Assembly: GCF_964340395.1 (NCBI RefSeq)
Contig: NC_135550.1
Span: 11,572,408-11,636,407 of the forward strand
From: Glandiceps talaboti
Taxonomy: Eukaryota > Hemichordata > Enteropneusta > Spengelidae
DNA length: 64,000 nucleotides
Direction of reading: 5' to 3'
This document shows, in pieces, positions 1 through 31,862 of the stretch. The notes beneath the pieces are model-generated. The model did not search any database and was not told the DNA's origin. It was given only the letters and a program-made list of their open reading frames with translations. A program made the translations under genes and the position numbers. Numbering within the stretch: the stretch's first letter is position 1; every line of letters starts with the position of its first letter.

Positions 1-9
1 CATATGTCC

Positions 10-1021
10 CATATGATTTAGTCTAGTTCCTGATGGACTGTATTCTGTACTAAGTTATCTTTATACTATTCCATCTAGTCAATCCCAGTACTCTCGCACA
101 GAATTCTGTGCTCCCCCATACAGCGTTCATGTAAACATGATGACATTGTTGAATCCCTACGTGATTTTAGTTTAAACAGACTGGAGGTGGAGTCGATTTG
201 CCCAAACATGATTGTGATTAATCTGACGTCATTTCTCGAAACGAGGTTGTAAACAAAACGCTCAATCATGATCATGATTACTTACATGTAAACATTTTTT
301 TAAAGTTTCACACAGTTCCTGTAAATTAAATGATTTTGCATCGTCAAAATGATTAATGATAACAAATTACCAATCAGACTGAACACACTTTATTTACATA
401 AATTTCATGTTTTCCGTCATTTCTAACTTGCCGTCAGCCACGGGCATGCGATCCCCAGTATGATTACGCTGTCCGCCATCTTGTAATTGTAATCACATCA
501 ATCATGGTTTTACTTAGTCTATCAGCTAGCCCTCGGATGTTCTTCCGATAAAATACGACACACAGCCGAACAACGCTATCGAGGATGGAACATTCGGGCA
601 AGCCCTCACATGCGAACTTCGTTCGCTTATAGTTATAGCATCGAAAGAAAGCCCGAACGTCTAGCAGCAAGACTAGGTTTTACTGTGATTACCAATCATG
701 ATTGTGATTGGTATTTATCAAACGCAAAATCATGGTTGTGATTGATAAATCATGATTATGATTGTGCAAATCAAACGCGCCCCAGATGGGACATTTGCAT
801 ATTCTAGTCAAAATAGAAACATCTGAACCAAATGAATATTAATGAGCGATGACGGCGGTCTGTCAATTTGTAATGGATTACTACTGACATGCGCCGTCTG
901 TGCTTTACTCACTATGGGGTTAAACCACAATTAACACCTTGAGGAACAGGATAGACAGAATAGTATGAAGATAATGTAGTACGGAATACGGTCCGTCAGG
1001 AACTAGGCTACAAATGATATG
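10..1021. mobile_element. About 1.0-kb non-autonomous TIR element
   Basis: Imperfect terminal inverted repeats of roughly 43 bp at 10-52 and 978-1021 share CTAGTTCCTGA and TGTATTCTGTACT-like blocks with a few mismatches. The interior is non-coding, with many short copies of an AATCATGATTGTGATT-type motif. It ends just where homology to the right-hand duplicate begins (1022), so it probably inserted into copy B after duplication. No clear target duplication was seen. Confidence 0.65.
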
Positions 1022-1183
1022 CCACCTTTGTATTTGGCTTGAAATAAATCAGATATCGCATGTCTGAGAAATGACTTATTATGGACGGGTCGGATGGAGC
1101 CCATTGTAGTAGCCTACACATTGGTGGTGGTGGTGGTGGGGGGGGGGGGCTAAAAATGTAGCAGCCAAATTCATTCGACTCAC

Positions 1184-19768
<18,585 letters not shown>

Positions 19769-22700
19769 GACGTCCGCAGAACACAAAATTAATTCCCCCA
19801 AGTATAACTCCTACCACAATAGCAGCCTGTAGTTCGCTCTGTTCCAGATCTATAAATGACCTCCTTGTTGAAGTGTAGCATGCTGGTATACGAAAGAAGT
19901 TCACCTTCGTGTCACACCACACTCAGCTGTGCGCACATACAAATTGTCATACAAATCAAACAAAACAATAAATGTATGCCCTATGGTATTATGTTAGAGT
20001 CAAATCGTGTTGGGATTTGGTTATCTGCCGGCCCAAGCGTATGGCAAGCCGTTGAGGCAAAAAATATTGTATTTTTTTCGGATTTAATTTTAATTTTTTC
20101 CCATGTTAACGTTATCTAATTCAAACAAGTTGTCATTTATTTGAGATAATTGTTGTTTTACAGACTTTTTTATATTTAGTTTTCGTTAAACCAGAATGTT
20201 TGAAGGATTATAATAATTAAAAAGTCAAAATACAATTTTTTAAAAAGTTTTTTTGTAACAAGTTTTTTTTTTTTTTTAAATATTCGAAAATAATTAATAT
20301 CGGATCGTGGTAAAAAAAAATTGTATATCTTCGGAACACTCGATTTCCATAGTAGGGGTGTGGAGTAACTCAAATGACTGACTTCCGGTAGGCCCAAAAA
20401 TAACATGTTGGTCGATGTACTTTGCATTTGCAATTGCACGGACATTTGATTTGAATATATAAGAACACATACAAAGGCAATCCTACTGTCAGACGATAGA
20501 CCTCTCTCCCCCTATTGTTCTTCGTCCAACCATTCAACTTAGACCTCTCTCTTGTAAGTGTTCTTCGTCCAACCAACCATTAAACTCAGTGCGATAAACG
20601 TTCAAGATCTACTATTGGTCTAGATCTTATTCTGCGCCAGTCAACAAAAGGAAAATGGCGGAAGTCAGGGCCTGGTGAAATTCAATTTCATTGCATTTTT
20701 CATTTTTATTTCTGTGAATTTTCTTCAAGATGTTTAGAATTTTCTTCCGGATTTTTAAAATTTCGTTGCCAGCTTTGGACCACTCAATTTCCATAACAGG
20801 GGTGTGGAGTAGTTCTGATATGACTGACTTCCGGTAGGCCTAACACGTCATACGCACTCGCGGGCACATTTGATTTGAACATACGAATACAATGGCACTC
20901 CTACTGGCAGATGATAGACCTTACTGTGTTCTAATAGCTCTTTGTCCAACCATTCAACTCATTAATTGCGATAAACGTTCAATCTACTATGGTAGAGTTG
21001 ACTTCTCAGACAGAGCTCAGAGGCCTCTGTCACAGAGGTCGCCCACAGAGCTCAGATACTGCCTCAGACAATTTCGTCCAAATGATTCATTTTACAGTCT
21101 GAACCAATTGCAATCTTGATGGTCTTTCATTCTTAGTGAACACGTAGTACACAAAGGGGTGTAATCTTGTTATTTAAAGGAATGTATAAGTTGCCAGATA
21201 CAAATATTGAACTGAGAACAAAAGACAACATAGTAAATGGGGTGTAGGTTACAATAGCTTAAAGGAACATTAGTCTATTGTTTAGTAAATGGATACAGGT
21301 GTGCAAACATATAAATCCCTTTACACTTGGCCAGTAGCTTATTATGATACCAAACAAGGCATTAATTTAATAGTGGATTTGCATAATCCCATATCTTTGG
21401 CCAATATTGATTCACTGTAGGTTCATGTGACTGCTTTTATCCAATGACGTGTAGAGGGCTGGAGTACAGATGAATGCCTTGACTATTTGACTTTGAAAAT
21501 GAGGGAATAGGTCAAAGTGTCATTAGAAAGCTCTCCATTGATAACAGGGATGTAGAGTCTATCAACAACGTTTTCGATGTTACTTGGCAAAATGTGAATT
21601 TTCATTTATGGCCAAATTACCTTGAAGGTCAAGGTCAGTCATTTGCCAGTTTGTCGACATTCATAGACAATATGGGTGTAGAAACTAATACATAGTCTTT
21701 ATATGTACTAAGCTTCTGATGCTACTAGGCAAAATGTTAATTTTTGTGACAAAAATGGTCGCCATTTGGATGTTTTTGGAAGAATCAAGAAATGAAGTGA
21801 CGTGCATATGCACAGGATCGCTATAGTATTAAGATATTTACCATGTTTTGTTGAAATTGGCGTGTGTATTATGATAGAGGTGGGCATGGACTGATGCACA
21901 TACATGACCCTAGGGAGTAAGGTATTTAAATTATTGAAATAAAGTGACATGCATGTCACCTACAGTACACAAAATGTATGCCAGGACTGATTGAACTTGA
22001 ATTATGCAGATCAAGAATAGGACTGATAACAGATAGTCATTCCTATAGTCCTCTCCTGGCTCTATCTAGTGGGAATAAATACGAATGGAAACTGTGACAA
22101 TAGTATAATAATGCTTTATTGAATTCTATAAAAATGTATCACCTTTCAAAAAATATAACAGTTGAAACATTTTCATGATATTAATAATTAACATACATGT
22201 ATACTAGTATATAATGTACACATATAAACTCGGTATACGTAAAATGTCTATACTGGAATAAACAGTGCTCAATACATATGTAGAGTTGTGTAAATAACAC
22301 AGTATCAAGCAACATTCACAAGAACAGTTGTTTCATGCTGTTGCGATCATCACACTGATCAATGTGTGTGTATATATATTCATAAAAGTTATTAAAAAAT
22401 TGGGTTGCCATGGAAACCAGGCAAAAATATTTACAAAAGGAAATACATTGGGAAATTACTAAAAGAAGTTTTATTTTACAAATAATTGTTTATACAAAAA
22501 ATCTCCATACATACGAGATGATCATGTTTCACATCATATGACGTAATCTACTCAAATGTTGCTCTGTTACCATGGTAGCAGGAATAGTGTAGTAATAATA
22601 CACTGCTAAGACCACTTTGGTTTGTTTGGCACAAAATTAACATTTATTCAAAGGTAATATATAGTGCTCATTGAAAGTACATCAGGAACAATTATGGACA

Positions 22701-22800
22701 ATGCAATGGAGAAAAATATAAAACAATGTCGTATTGCCACAATTTACCATTTAACACACAAGTTTTAAAAGTAATGTACAGCTTTTCCCTTAGGAAAATA
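19769..22800. other. Upstream region of XDH copy B
   Basis: Non-coding. No clear TATA box was seen. It contains two direct copies (about 20335-20600 and 20770-21000) of a roughly 230-250 bp sequence with GGGGTGTGGAGTA and GACTGACTTCCGGTAGGCC. One instance of a dispersed sequence beginning GTAGAGTTGACTTCTCAGAC is at 20992. A GAAAATGGCGGAAG motif (YY1-like) lies near 20650. Any promoter here is inference. Confidence 0.5.
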
Positions 22801-25800
22801 GAGTGTAAAGGCTCGCAATCAAAGTAAAGTATAACTGTTCTCAGAGCAAAGTAAATTGTAACTCTTCCCGCATCAAAATAAAGCATGACTTTTACCAATC
22901 AAAGTAAAGTATAAGTGTTCACCAATCAAAATAAAATGTAACTGTTCTCCAATCAAACTAAAGTAAAACTGTCCCCCTATCAAAGTAAAGTACAACTGTA
23001 CCCCAATCAAATTACAGAGTAACTGTTCCTCAATCAAAGTAAAATGTAACTGTTCCAAAAGAAAAGTAAAGTGCAACTGTTCCCTGGTTAGTCTAGTTCC
23101 TATACAGAATCGTTACTATTTACATCTCCACTCACAGTATAGTCAAAGTTTTTACACTGCAAGTCCTGAGATGCACGAGCTGCAATTTAATGTAATTTAA
23201 AATTCATTAACATCATACCTTTATTTTTAATGAATCACAATATTCTAACCAATAACACAGCCATCATAAAGATAGTGGTTATTGGGGCAGTTATGTAATG
23301 ATATATTTGTCAGCTTTGGGTGCTACTTATACACTGTTCATCACTATAGCAGCTGAGGTTCACTGATGGGATGAACAACCTTTTGTGCTGACTGAGGGAC
23401 TTTGACCAGATGTGGTTTAGTGTGAAACCAAGTTGGCACCCAGACTATTCCCTGTCAGAGGAAAGTGAGACTATTACCCTAGCAAAATAAAAGTAAAGTA
23501 ACATCTCTAATCAAAATAAGGGTTAACCTTTCCTCAATCAAAGTAATGTGTAAAAGTTCCCCAATCAAAAGTGAAGTGTAAATGTTCCTCAAAGTAAAGT
23601 ATAACTGTTCCCCAATCAAAGTAAAGTGCAACTATTCCCCAATCAACGTAAAGTGTAACTCTTCCTCAATCAAAGTAAAGTGTAACTGTTCGCCAATCAA
23701 AGTAAAAGTGTAGCTGTTCCCCAATCCAAGTAAAGTGCAACTATTCCCCAATCAACGTAAAGTGTAACTCTTCCTCAATCAAAGTAAAGTGTAACTGTTC
23801 TTCAAAGTAAAGTGTAACTGTTCCTCAATCAAAGTAAAGTGCAACTGTTCCTCAATCAAAGTAAAGTGTAACTGTTCCTCAATCAAAGTAAAGGGTAACT
23901 GTTCGCCAATCAAAGTAAAGTGTAACTGTTCCTCAACCAAAGTAAAGTGTAACTGTTCGCCACTCAAAGTAAAAATGTAGCTGTTCCCCAATCAAAGTAA
24001 AGTGCAACTGTTCCTCAATCAAAGTAAAGTGTAACTGTTCCCCAATCAACGTAAAGTGTAACTGTTTCTCAATCAAAGTAAAGTGCAACTGTTCCTCAAT
24101 CAAAGTAAAGTGTAACTGTTCCTCAATCAAAGTAAAGAGTAACTGTTCCTCAACCAAAGTAAAGTGTAACTGTTCGCCAATCAAAGTAAAAGTGTAGCTG
24201 TTCCTCAATCAAAGTAAAGTGTAACTGTTCTTCAAAGTAAAGTGCAACTGTTCCTCAATCAAAGTAAAGTGCAACTGTTCCTCAATCAAAGTAAAGGGTA
24301 ACTGTTCGCCAATCAAAGTAAAGTGTAACTGTTCCTCAACCAAAGTAAACTGTAACTGTTCGCCAATCAAAGTAAAAATGAAAATGTTCCCCAATCAAAG
24401 TAAAGTGCAACTGTTCCTCAATCAAAGTAAAGTGTAACTGTTCCTCAATCAGCGTAAAGTGTAACTGTTCCTCAATCAAAGTAAAGTGCAACTGTTCCTC
24501 AATCAAAGTAAAGTGTAACTGTTCCTCAATCAAAGTAAAGAGTAACTGTTCCCCAATCAAAGTAAAGTGCAACTGTTCCCCAATCAACGTAAAGTGTAAC
24601 TGTTCCTCAATCAAAATAAAGTGTAACTGCTCCCCAATCGAAGTAAAGTGCAACTGTTCCTCAACCAAAGTAAAGTGTAACTGTTCGCCAATCAAAGTAA
24701 AAGTGTAGCTGTTCCCCAATCAAAGTAAAGTGCAACTGTTCCCCAATCAAAGTAATGTGTAACTGTTCCCCAATCAAAGTAAAGTGTAACTGTTCCTCAA
24801 TCAAAGTAAAGTGTAACTGTTCCCCAATCAAAGTAAAGTGCAACTGTTCCCCAATCAACGTAAAGTGTAACTGTTCGCCAATCAAAGTAAAAGTGTAGCT
24901 GTTCCCCAATCAAAGTAAAGTGCAACTGTTCCTCAATCAAAGTAAAGTGTAACTGTTCCCCAATCAAAGTAAAGTGTAACTGTTCCCCAATCAAAGTAAA
25001 GTGTAACTGTTCCCCAATCAAAGTAATGTGTAACTGTTCGCCAATCAAAGTAAAGTGTATCTGTTCCTCAATCAAAGTAAAGTGTAACTGTTCCACAATC
25101 AAAGTAAAGTGTATCTGTTCCTCAATCAAAGTAAAGTGTAACTGTTCCCCAATCAAAGTAATGTGTAACTGTTCCTCAATCAAAGTAAAGTGTAACTGTT
25201 CGCCAATCAAAGTAAAGTGTAACTGTTCGTCAATCAAAGAAAAGTGTAGCTGCTCCCCAATCAAAGTAAAGTGCAACTGTTCCTTAATGAAAGTAAAGTG
25301 CAACTGTTCCTCAATCAAAGTGAAAGTGTAGCTGTTCCCCAATCAAAGTAAAGTGCAACTATTCCCCAATCAACGTAAAGTGTAACTCTTCCTCAATCAA
25401 AGTAAAGTGTAACTGTTCTTCAAAGTAAAGTGTAACTGTTCCTCAATCAAAGTAAAGTGTAACTGTTTCTCAATCAAAGTAAAGTGTAACTGTTCCTCAA
25501 TCAAAGTAAAGGGTAACTGTTCGCCAATCAAAGTAAAGTGTAACTGTTCCTCAACCAAAGTAAAGTGTAACTGTTCGCCACTCAAAGTAAAAATGTAGCT
25601 GTTCCCCAATCAAAGTAAAGTGCAACTGTTCCTCAATCAAAGTAAAGTGTAACTGTTCCCCAATCAACGTAAAGTGTAACTGTTCCTCAATCAAAGTAAA
25701 GTGTAACTGTTCCTCAATCAAAGTAAAGAGTAACTGTTCCTCAACCAAAGTAAAGTGTAACTGTTCGCCAATCAAAGTAAAAGTGTAGCTGTTCCTCAAT

Positions 25801-28800
25801 CAAAGTAAAGTGTAACTGTTCTTCAAAGTGTAACTGTTCCTCAATCAAAGTAAAGTGCAACTGTTCCTCAATCAAAGTAAAGTGTAACTCTTCCTCAATC
25901 AAAGTAAAGGGTAACTGTTCGCCAATCAAAGTAAAGTGTAGCTGTTCCTCAACCAAAGTAAAGTGTAACTGTTCGCCAATCAAAGTAAAAATGAAAATGT
26001 TCCCCAATCAAAGTAAAGTGCAACTGTTCCTCAATCAAAGTAAAGTGTAACTGTTCCTCAATCAACGTAAAGTGTAACTGTTCCTCAATCAAAGTAAAGT
26101 GCAACTGTTCCTCAATCAAAGTAAAGTGTAACTGTTCCTCAATCAAAGTAAAGAGTAACTGTTCCCCAATCAAAGTAAAGTGCAACTGTTCCCCAATCAA
26201 CGTAAAGTGTAACTGTTCCTCAATCAAAGTAAAGTGTAACTGCTCCCCAATCAAAGTAAAGTGCAACTGTTCCTCAACCAAAGTAAAGTGTAACTGTTCG
26301 CCAATCAAAGTAAAAGTGTAGCTGTTCCCCAATCAAAGTAAAGTGCAACTGTTCCCCAATCAAAGTAATGTGTAACTGTTCCCCAATCAAAGTAAAGTGT
26401 AACTGTTCCCCAATCAAAGTAAAGTGCAACTGTTCCCCAATCAACGTAAAGTGTAACTGTTCGCCAATCAAAGTAAAAGTGTAGCTGTTCCCCAATCAAA
26501 GTAAAGTGCAACTGTTCCTCAATCAAAGTAAAGTGTAACTGTTCCCCAATCAAAGTAAAGTGTAAATGTTCCCCAATCAAAGTAAAGTGTAACTGTTCCC
26601 CAATCAAAGTAATGTGTAACTGTTCGCCAATCAAAGTAAAGTGTATCTGTTCCTCAATCAAAGTAAAGTGTAACTGTTCCACAATCAAAGTAAAGTGTAT
26701 CTGTTCCCCAATCAAAGTAATGTGTAACTGTTCCTCAATCAAAGTAAAGTGTAACTGTTCGCCAATGAAAGTAAAGTGTAACTGTTCGTCAATCAAAGAA
26801 AAGTGTAGCTGCTCCCCAATCAAAGTAAAGTGCAACTGTTCCTTAATGAAAGTAAAGTGCAACTGTTCCTCAATCAAAGTGAAAGTGTAGCTGTTCCCAA
26901 ATCAACGTAAAGTGTAACTGTTCCCCAATCATAGAAAATTGTAACTGTTCCTCAAAGTGTAACTGTTCCTTAATCAAAGTAAAGTGTAACTGTATCCCAA
27001 TCGAAGTATAACTGTTCCACAATCAAGATAAAGTGTAACTGTTCCTTAATCAAAGTAAAGTGAAACTGTTCCTTAAATAAAGTAAAGTGTAACTTTTCCT
27101 TAATCAGAGAAAAGTGTAACTCTTCGTCAATCAAAGTAAAGTGTAACTGTTCCCCAATCAAAGTAAAGTGTAACTGTTCCTCAATCAAAGTCAAGTGCAA
27201 ATGTTCTTCAACAAAAGTAAAGTGTAACTCTTCCTCAATCAAAGTAAAGTGTAACGGTTCCTCAATCAAAGTAAATTGTAAATGTTCTCCAATCAAAGTA
27301 AAGTGCAACTGTTCCTCAATCAAAGTAAAGTGTAACTGTTCCATAATCAACGTAAAGTGCAACTGTTCCCATTCAAAGTAAAGTGTATCTATTCCCAATC
27401 AAAGTTAAGTTGAACTGTTCCTCAATCAAAGTAAAGTGTAACTGTTCCCCAAACAAAGTAAAGTGTAACTCTTCCTCAATCAAAGTAAAGTGTAACTGTT
27501 CCTCAATCAAAGTAAAGTGTAACTCTTCCTCAATCAAAGTAAAGTGTAACTGTTCCTCAATCAAAGTTAAGTTGAACTGTTCCTCAATCAAAGTAAAGTG
27601 TAACTGTTCCCCAAACAAAGTAAAGTGTAACTCTTCCTCAATCAAAGTAAAGTGTAACTGTTCCTCAATCAAAGTAAAGTGTAACTCTTCCTCAATCAAA
27701 GTAAAGTGTAACTGTTCCTCAACCAAAGTAAAGTGCAACTATTCTCAATCAAAGTCAAGTGTAACTGTTCTTCAATCAAAGTAAAGGCAGTGTAACTGTT
27801 TCGCAACCGAAGTAAAGTGTAGCTGTTCCCCAAAGTGTAACTGTTCCCATTCAAAGTGAAAGTGTAAATGTTCTCAAACCAAAGTAAAGTGTAACTGTTC
27901 CTCAATCAAAGTATAAGTGTAACTGTTCCCCAATCAAACTAAAAGTGTAGCTGTTCCCCAATCAAAGTAAAGTGCAACTGTTCCTCAATCAAAGTAAAGT
28001 ATAACTGGTCCCCAATCAAATTAAATTGTAACTGTTCCTCAATCAAAGTAAAGTGCAAATGTTCTTCAACCAAAGTAAAGTGTAACTCTTCCTCAATCAA
28101 AGTAAAGTGTAACTGTTCCTCAACCAAAGAGTAAAGTGTAACTCCTCGTCAATCAATGTAAAGTGTAACTGTTCCCCAATCAAAGTAAAGTGTAACTGTT
28201 CCTCAATCAAAGTAAAGTGCAAATGTTCTTCAACCAAAGTAAAGTGTAACTCTTCCTCAATCAAAGTAAAGTGTAACTGTTCCTCAACCAAATTTAAGTG
28301 TAACTGTTCGCCAATCAAAGTAAAAGTGTAGCTGTTCTCCAATCAAAGTAAAGTGTAACTGTTCCCCAATCAAAGAAAATCGTAACTGTTCCTTAATCAA
28401 ATTTAAGTGTAACTGTATCCCAATCGAAGTGTAACTGTTCCCCAATCACAATAAAGTGTAACTGTTCCTTAATCAAAGTAAAGTGTAACAGTTCCTTAAT
28501 CAGAGTAAAGTGTAACTCCTCGTCAACCAAAGTAAAGTGTAACTCTTCCTCAATCAAAGTAAGGTGTAACTGTTCCTCAATCAAAGTAAAGTGCAACTGT
28601 TCCTCAATCAAAGTAAAGTGTAACTGTTCCACAACCAAGCTAAAGTGTAACTGTTCCCATTCAAAGTAAAGTGTATCTATTCCTAATCAAAGTAAAGTGT
28701 AACTGTTACCCAAACAAAGTAAAGTGTAACTGTTCCTCAATCAAAGTAGTGTAATTCTTCCTCAATCAAACTAAAGTGCAACTATTCTCAATCAAAGTAA

Positions 28801-29440
28801 AGTGTAACGGTTCTTCAATCAAAGTAAAGTGTAACTGTTCTTCAATCAAAGTAAAGACAGTGTAACTTCCGCAACCAAAGAAAATTGTAACTGTTCCTCA
28901 ATCAAAGTGTAACTGTTCCTTAATCAAAGTAAAGTGTAACTGTATCCCAATCGAAGTATAACTGTTTCTCAATCATAATAAAGTGTAACTGTTCCTTAAT
29001 CAAAGTAAAGTGTAACTGTTCCTTAATCAGAGTAAAGTGTAACTCTTCGTCAATCAAAGTAAAGTGTAACTGTTCCCGAATCAAGGTAAAGTGTAACTGT
29101 TCCCGAATCAAAGTAAAGTGTAACTGTTCCTCAATCAAACTAAAGTGTAACTGTTCCTTAATCAAAGTAAAGTGTAACTGTTCCTCAATCAAAGTAAAGT
29201 GTAGCTGTTCCTCAATCAAAGTAAAGTGTAACTGTTCTTCAAAATAAAGTGTAACTGTTCCCCAATCAAAGTAAAGTGTAACTGTTCCCCAATCAAAGTA
29301 AAGTGTAACTGTTCCTCAACCAAAGTAAAGTGTAACTGTTCCTCAACCAAAGTAAAGTGTAACTGTTCCTTAATCAAAGTAAAGTGTAACTGTTCCCCAA
29401 TCAAAGTAAAGTGTAACTGTTCCCCAATCAAAGTAAAATG
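22800..29440. repeat. 27-bp minisatellite with 1.6-kb higher-order structure
   Basis: Roughly 230 units of CAATCAAAGTAAAGTGTAAC plus TGTTCCT, interrupted at about 23085-23470 by unrelated sequence. Because 27 is a multiple of three, minus-strand frames stay open over many units, repeating EEQLHFTLI; one reaches 190 codons. Unit variants recur at offsets of about 1618, 1613 and 1559 bases (23801 and 25419, 24376 and 25989, 25239 and 26798), so a block of about 60 units was itself duplicated. There is no start region, codon-bias change or non-repeat domain, and I do not call it a gene. It lies about 3 kb upstream of the XDH copy B start codon. Confidence 0.97.
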
Positions 29441-29719
29441 TAGTCATCTCTGTATAAAAAATATACATGTAGTTGTATAGTTATTGACCCTCGCCTCATG
29501 AAAGTAGTACAAGTATTTCCTCAGAAAAGTCAAGTATAGCTGTTCCCCTACTCAATGTATAACTGTAAGATGTATAGAGGTGGTATAACAATTCTGGTAC
29601 CCATATGGATTCTAATCTATATCAAAGCTTTCGGTACAATTAAAAATAACATGATACAAAACGTATACCAGCATTAATTATATCCCAAAAATTATATTAA
29701 AAATGGAAGAACAAGTTGT

Positions 29720-29885
29720 GTTTTCTCTTTGCGTAAGCTTAACAATCACTCAAAGATGGTTTATGTTAGTCTTTACAGATATGATTAACATTATGGTTAA
29801 TTTGCTAGTTTGGTTAATGGTGAAGGGTTAGGGTTAGGGCTAGGTGCCTAGACTAGAGGTGACCAAAGCATACGCAAAGAGACTG
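29720..29885. mobile_element. Short TIR element with telomere-like core
   Basis: Inverted ends TCTCTTTGCGTAAGCTT (about 29722) and AAGCATACGCAAAGAGA (about 29868) bound about 160 bp. The middle contains AGGGTTAGGGTTAGGGCTAGG, a 2.5-unit match to the TTAGGG telomere repeat. Confidence 0.55.
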
Positions 29886-31631
29886 AGCAACAGAGTCTAC
29901 CAAATAAATACACTGAAGATTTGTATGGGTTAGGTATTCTTCAATTGTAATGGTATGATACTAATGAATTTCAAATTCTCGATAATTATGACTAGTAATT
30001 CTAATTCAAATTTTATGTGCAAATGCTCAGCAAGTATTCTCCATAATCAAACAAGTGAGAAGACATTTTTTTAGTTTTAGAACATAACAAGATGGCACTA
30101 ATTAAGTACACTGTAACATTGTATCACAATTGCTGGCCTGAAATAAATGTTATATGTCAGTTGATATAATAGCAGAGTTTAAAGTTGCATGTGCTATATC
30201 ATTTTTATTGTTGCTGGGGTTTACATACCTTAGAATAATACTAAACAACGCACTTGCAATCAAGACTGAGCATGCTCAGATGCAAAGGCCTGTGGGATTA
30301 TGTGCAGTTATCGTAATACCTAATCTGGAGCTACCAATAAAATAAAACCTTCCATAAAGATCAGCGTGACTATGAATTGATTATTTGTGGTTACAAACAA
30401 TGTAACAGTATTGTTTACAATACTAATTTATTTAGCATTTATTATCCCATTCCCCATGATGCAACATTCAACATGGCGGGTTTGCAAGTTCCCTATTAAT
30501 CCCGCTTCGTTTGACTCCAACATCAATTAGTTAACATATTGCTAGGCGGGTGGTGGTTATGTTTCCCTTGTCCCCATTTTGTAATATAGCCATTAATGTG
30601 CACTTTAAGTCTTGTTGGACACCCCAATAAATACACAAATCTCGTCAGCCATTTTAGGGTGCAAGTTTCACATTTTTCCACTAAATTTGCACTCCTCCTT
30701 CACTGAACAGGTTTTCATCTTTATTATACCAAATGGATTATCAGTCTAGTAGTACCAGACATTCCAACTAAGCTGTGTCTAGGGTTAACTTTAAGTTGTT
30801 CTGTTACCTTATCAACATCTATGGTACAGTCACTTTGTCTTTAACAAGTTCCCCAAAGTTGACACCCTAGTAACACCTAAACAAATGCATCAACTTTAGC
30901 AGTAGGTCCAGTGATTTCAAGCATTAAGTTATTCACAAACACAGACACATGTATGCACTACACAACTTTATGAGTGTACGCAGGTCCCTCCTCTTCAGGT
31001 CAATTCAATGTAAAAGACAGTGGCCATAACAGGGGATTAGGGCTTTGCTAAATAACCACAAGAATAATCTAGAGACAGATTGTTCTTGTTTAAGGATACA
31101 GTAATCTTCAAAATTTATAAAATTTCTCAGAATTTACAATCAGTAATTCCTCAACACCCATGTTTCCCATAGCATCATATACCAGGTAACCCGTCAAATC
31201 TTCTAGCTAGTATGGCTTTTAAAAGAGATCTCAAATATTCAAACCAAGGAAATGTAATCAGTTTTCATTCTTCTTTTTGTCAAATACACTCTACATGTCA
31301 ATGGAAACAGTTTAACTATTCCTTTCAATGGCTGAATTGTTTACTAATTATTGTTGATATTGTATTTGATATTTGACAAAACAATCGTGAATGGGTTATG
31401 GATTTGATGACAAATAATAAATACATGCTTCACACGACAGTTGATAATGTGAGCAATAGTCTTGTTCATTTTACAACTTCTGTTTCTTATAAAGACCACC
31501 TCTATGCTATAGGTAACTCATTTAATACATGTCGTGGTTGGTGCAAATGCTGCATAGTTCTTCCAAATGACTTGGAGATGTTACAGACTATTAATTCTTA
31601 CCATGACAAGCTGACCAACCCTGATAGTAAC

Positions 31632-31862
31632 TGTAGACTTCTTCCTCTTCCTGTACAACATTAATACTGTGGTGGATTGCAAAGAGTGTTCTTGGTGATG
31701 TAACTGGTAGTCTTAACTTCTTCCTCTTTCTGCACAATTTTTACATCTTGTGGTGGATTGCGACAAGTGTTCTTGATATAATGGTGCATTGTAGTCTCGA
31801 CTCCTTCCTGTACAATATTTACTCAGCTGTGGTCTGTGACGTGTTCTTGGTGATGGATCCAA
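31632..31862. repeat. About 85-bp imperfect tandem repeat (3 units)
   Basis: Three diverged units sharing CTTCCTCTTCCTGTACAA, CTGTGGTGGATTGC and GTGTTCTTGGTGATG, in the intergenic stretch between the two XDH genes. Confidence 0.7.

Noticed and set aside
24797-27738. Protein genes from the 121-190 codon minus-strand frames (EEQLHFTLI repeats)
   Set aside because: Openness follows from a 27-bp unit lacking stops; opposite-strand frames are open too, and there is no unique domain, splice context or promoter.
22800-29440. CRISPR array
   Set aside because: Units are 27 bp head-to-tail with no unique spacers, and the context is an animal intron-containing gene locus.
31398-31664. Kelch-like or other gene in an 88-codon frame (YKDHLYAIGN)
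   Set aside because: One short motif resemblance, no repeat of the domain, no splice-linked neighbours; it runs into a tandem repeat.
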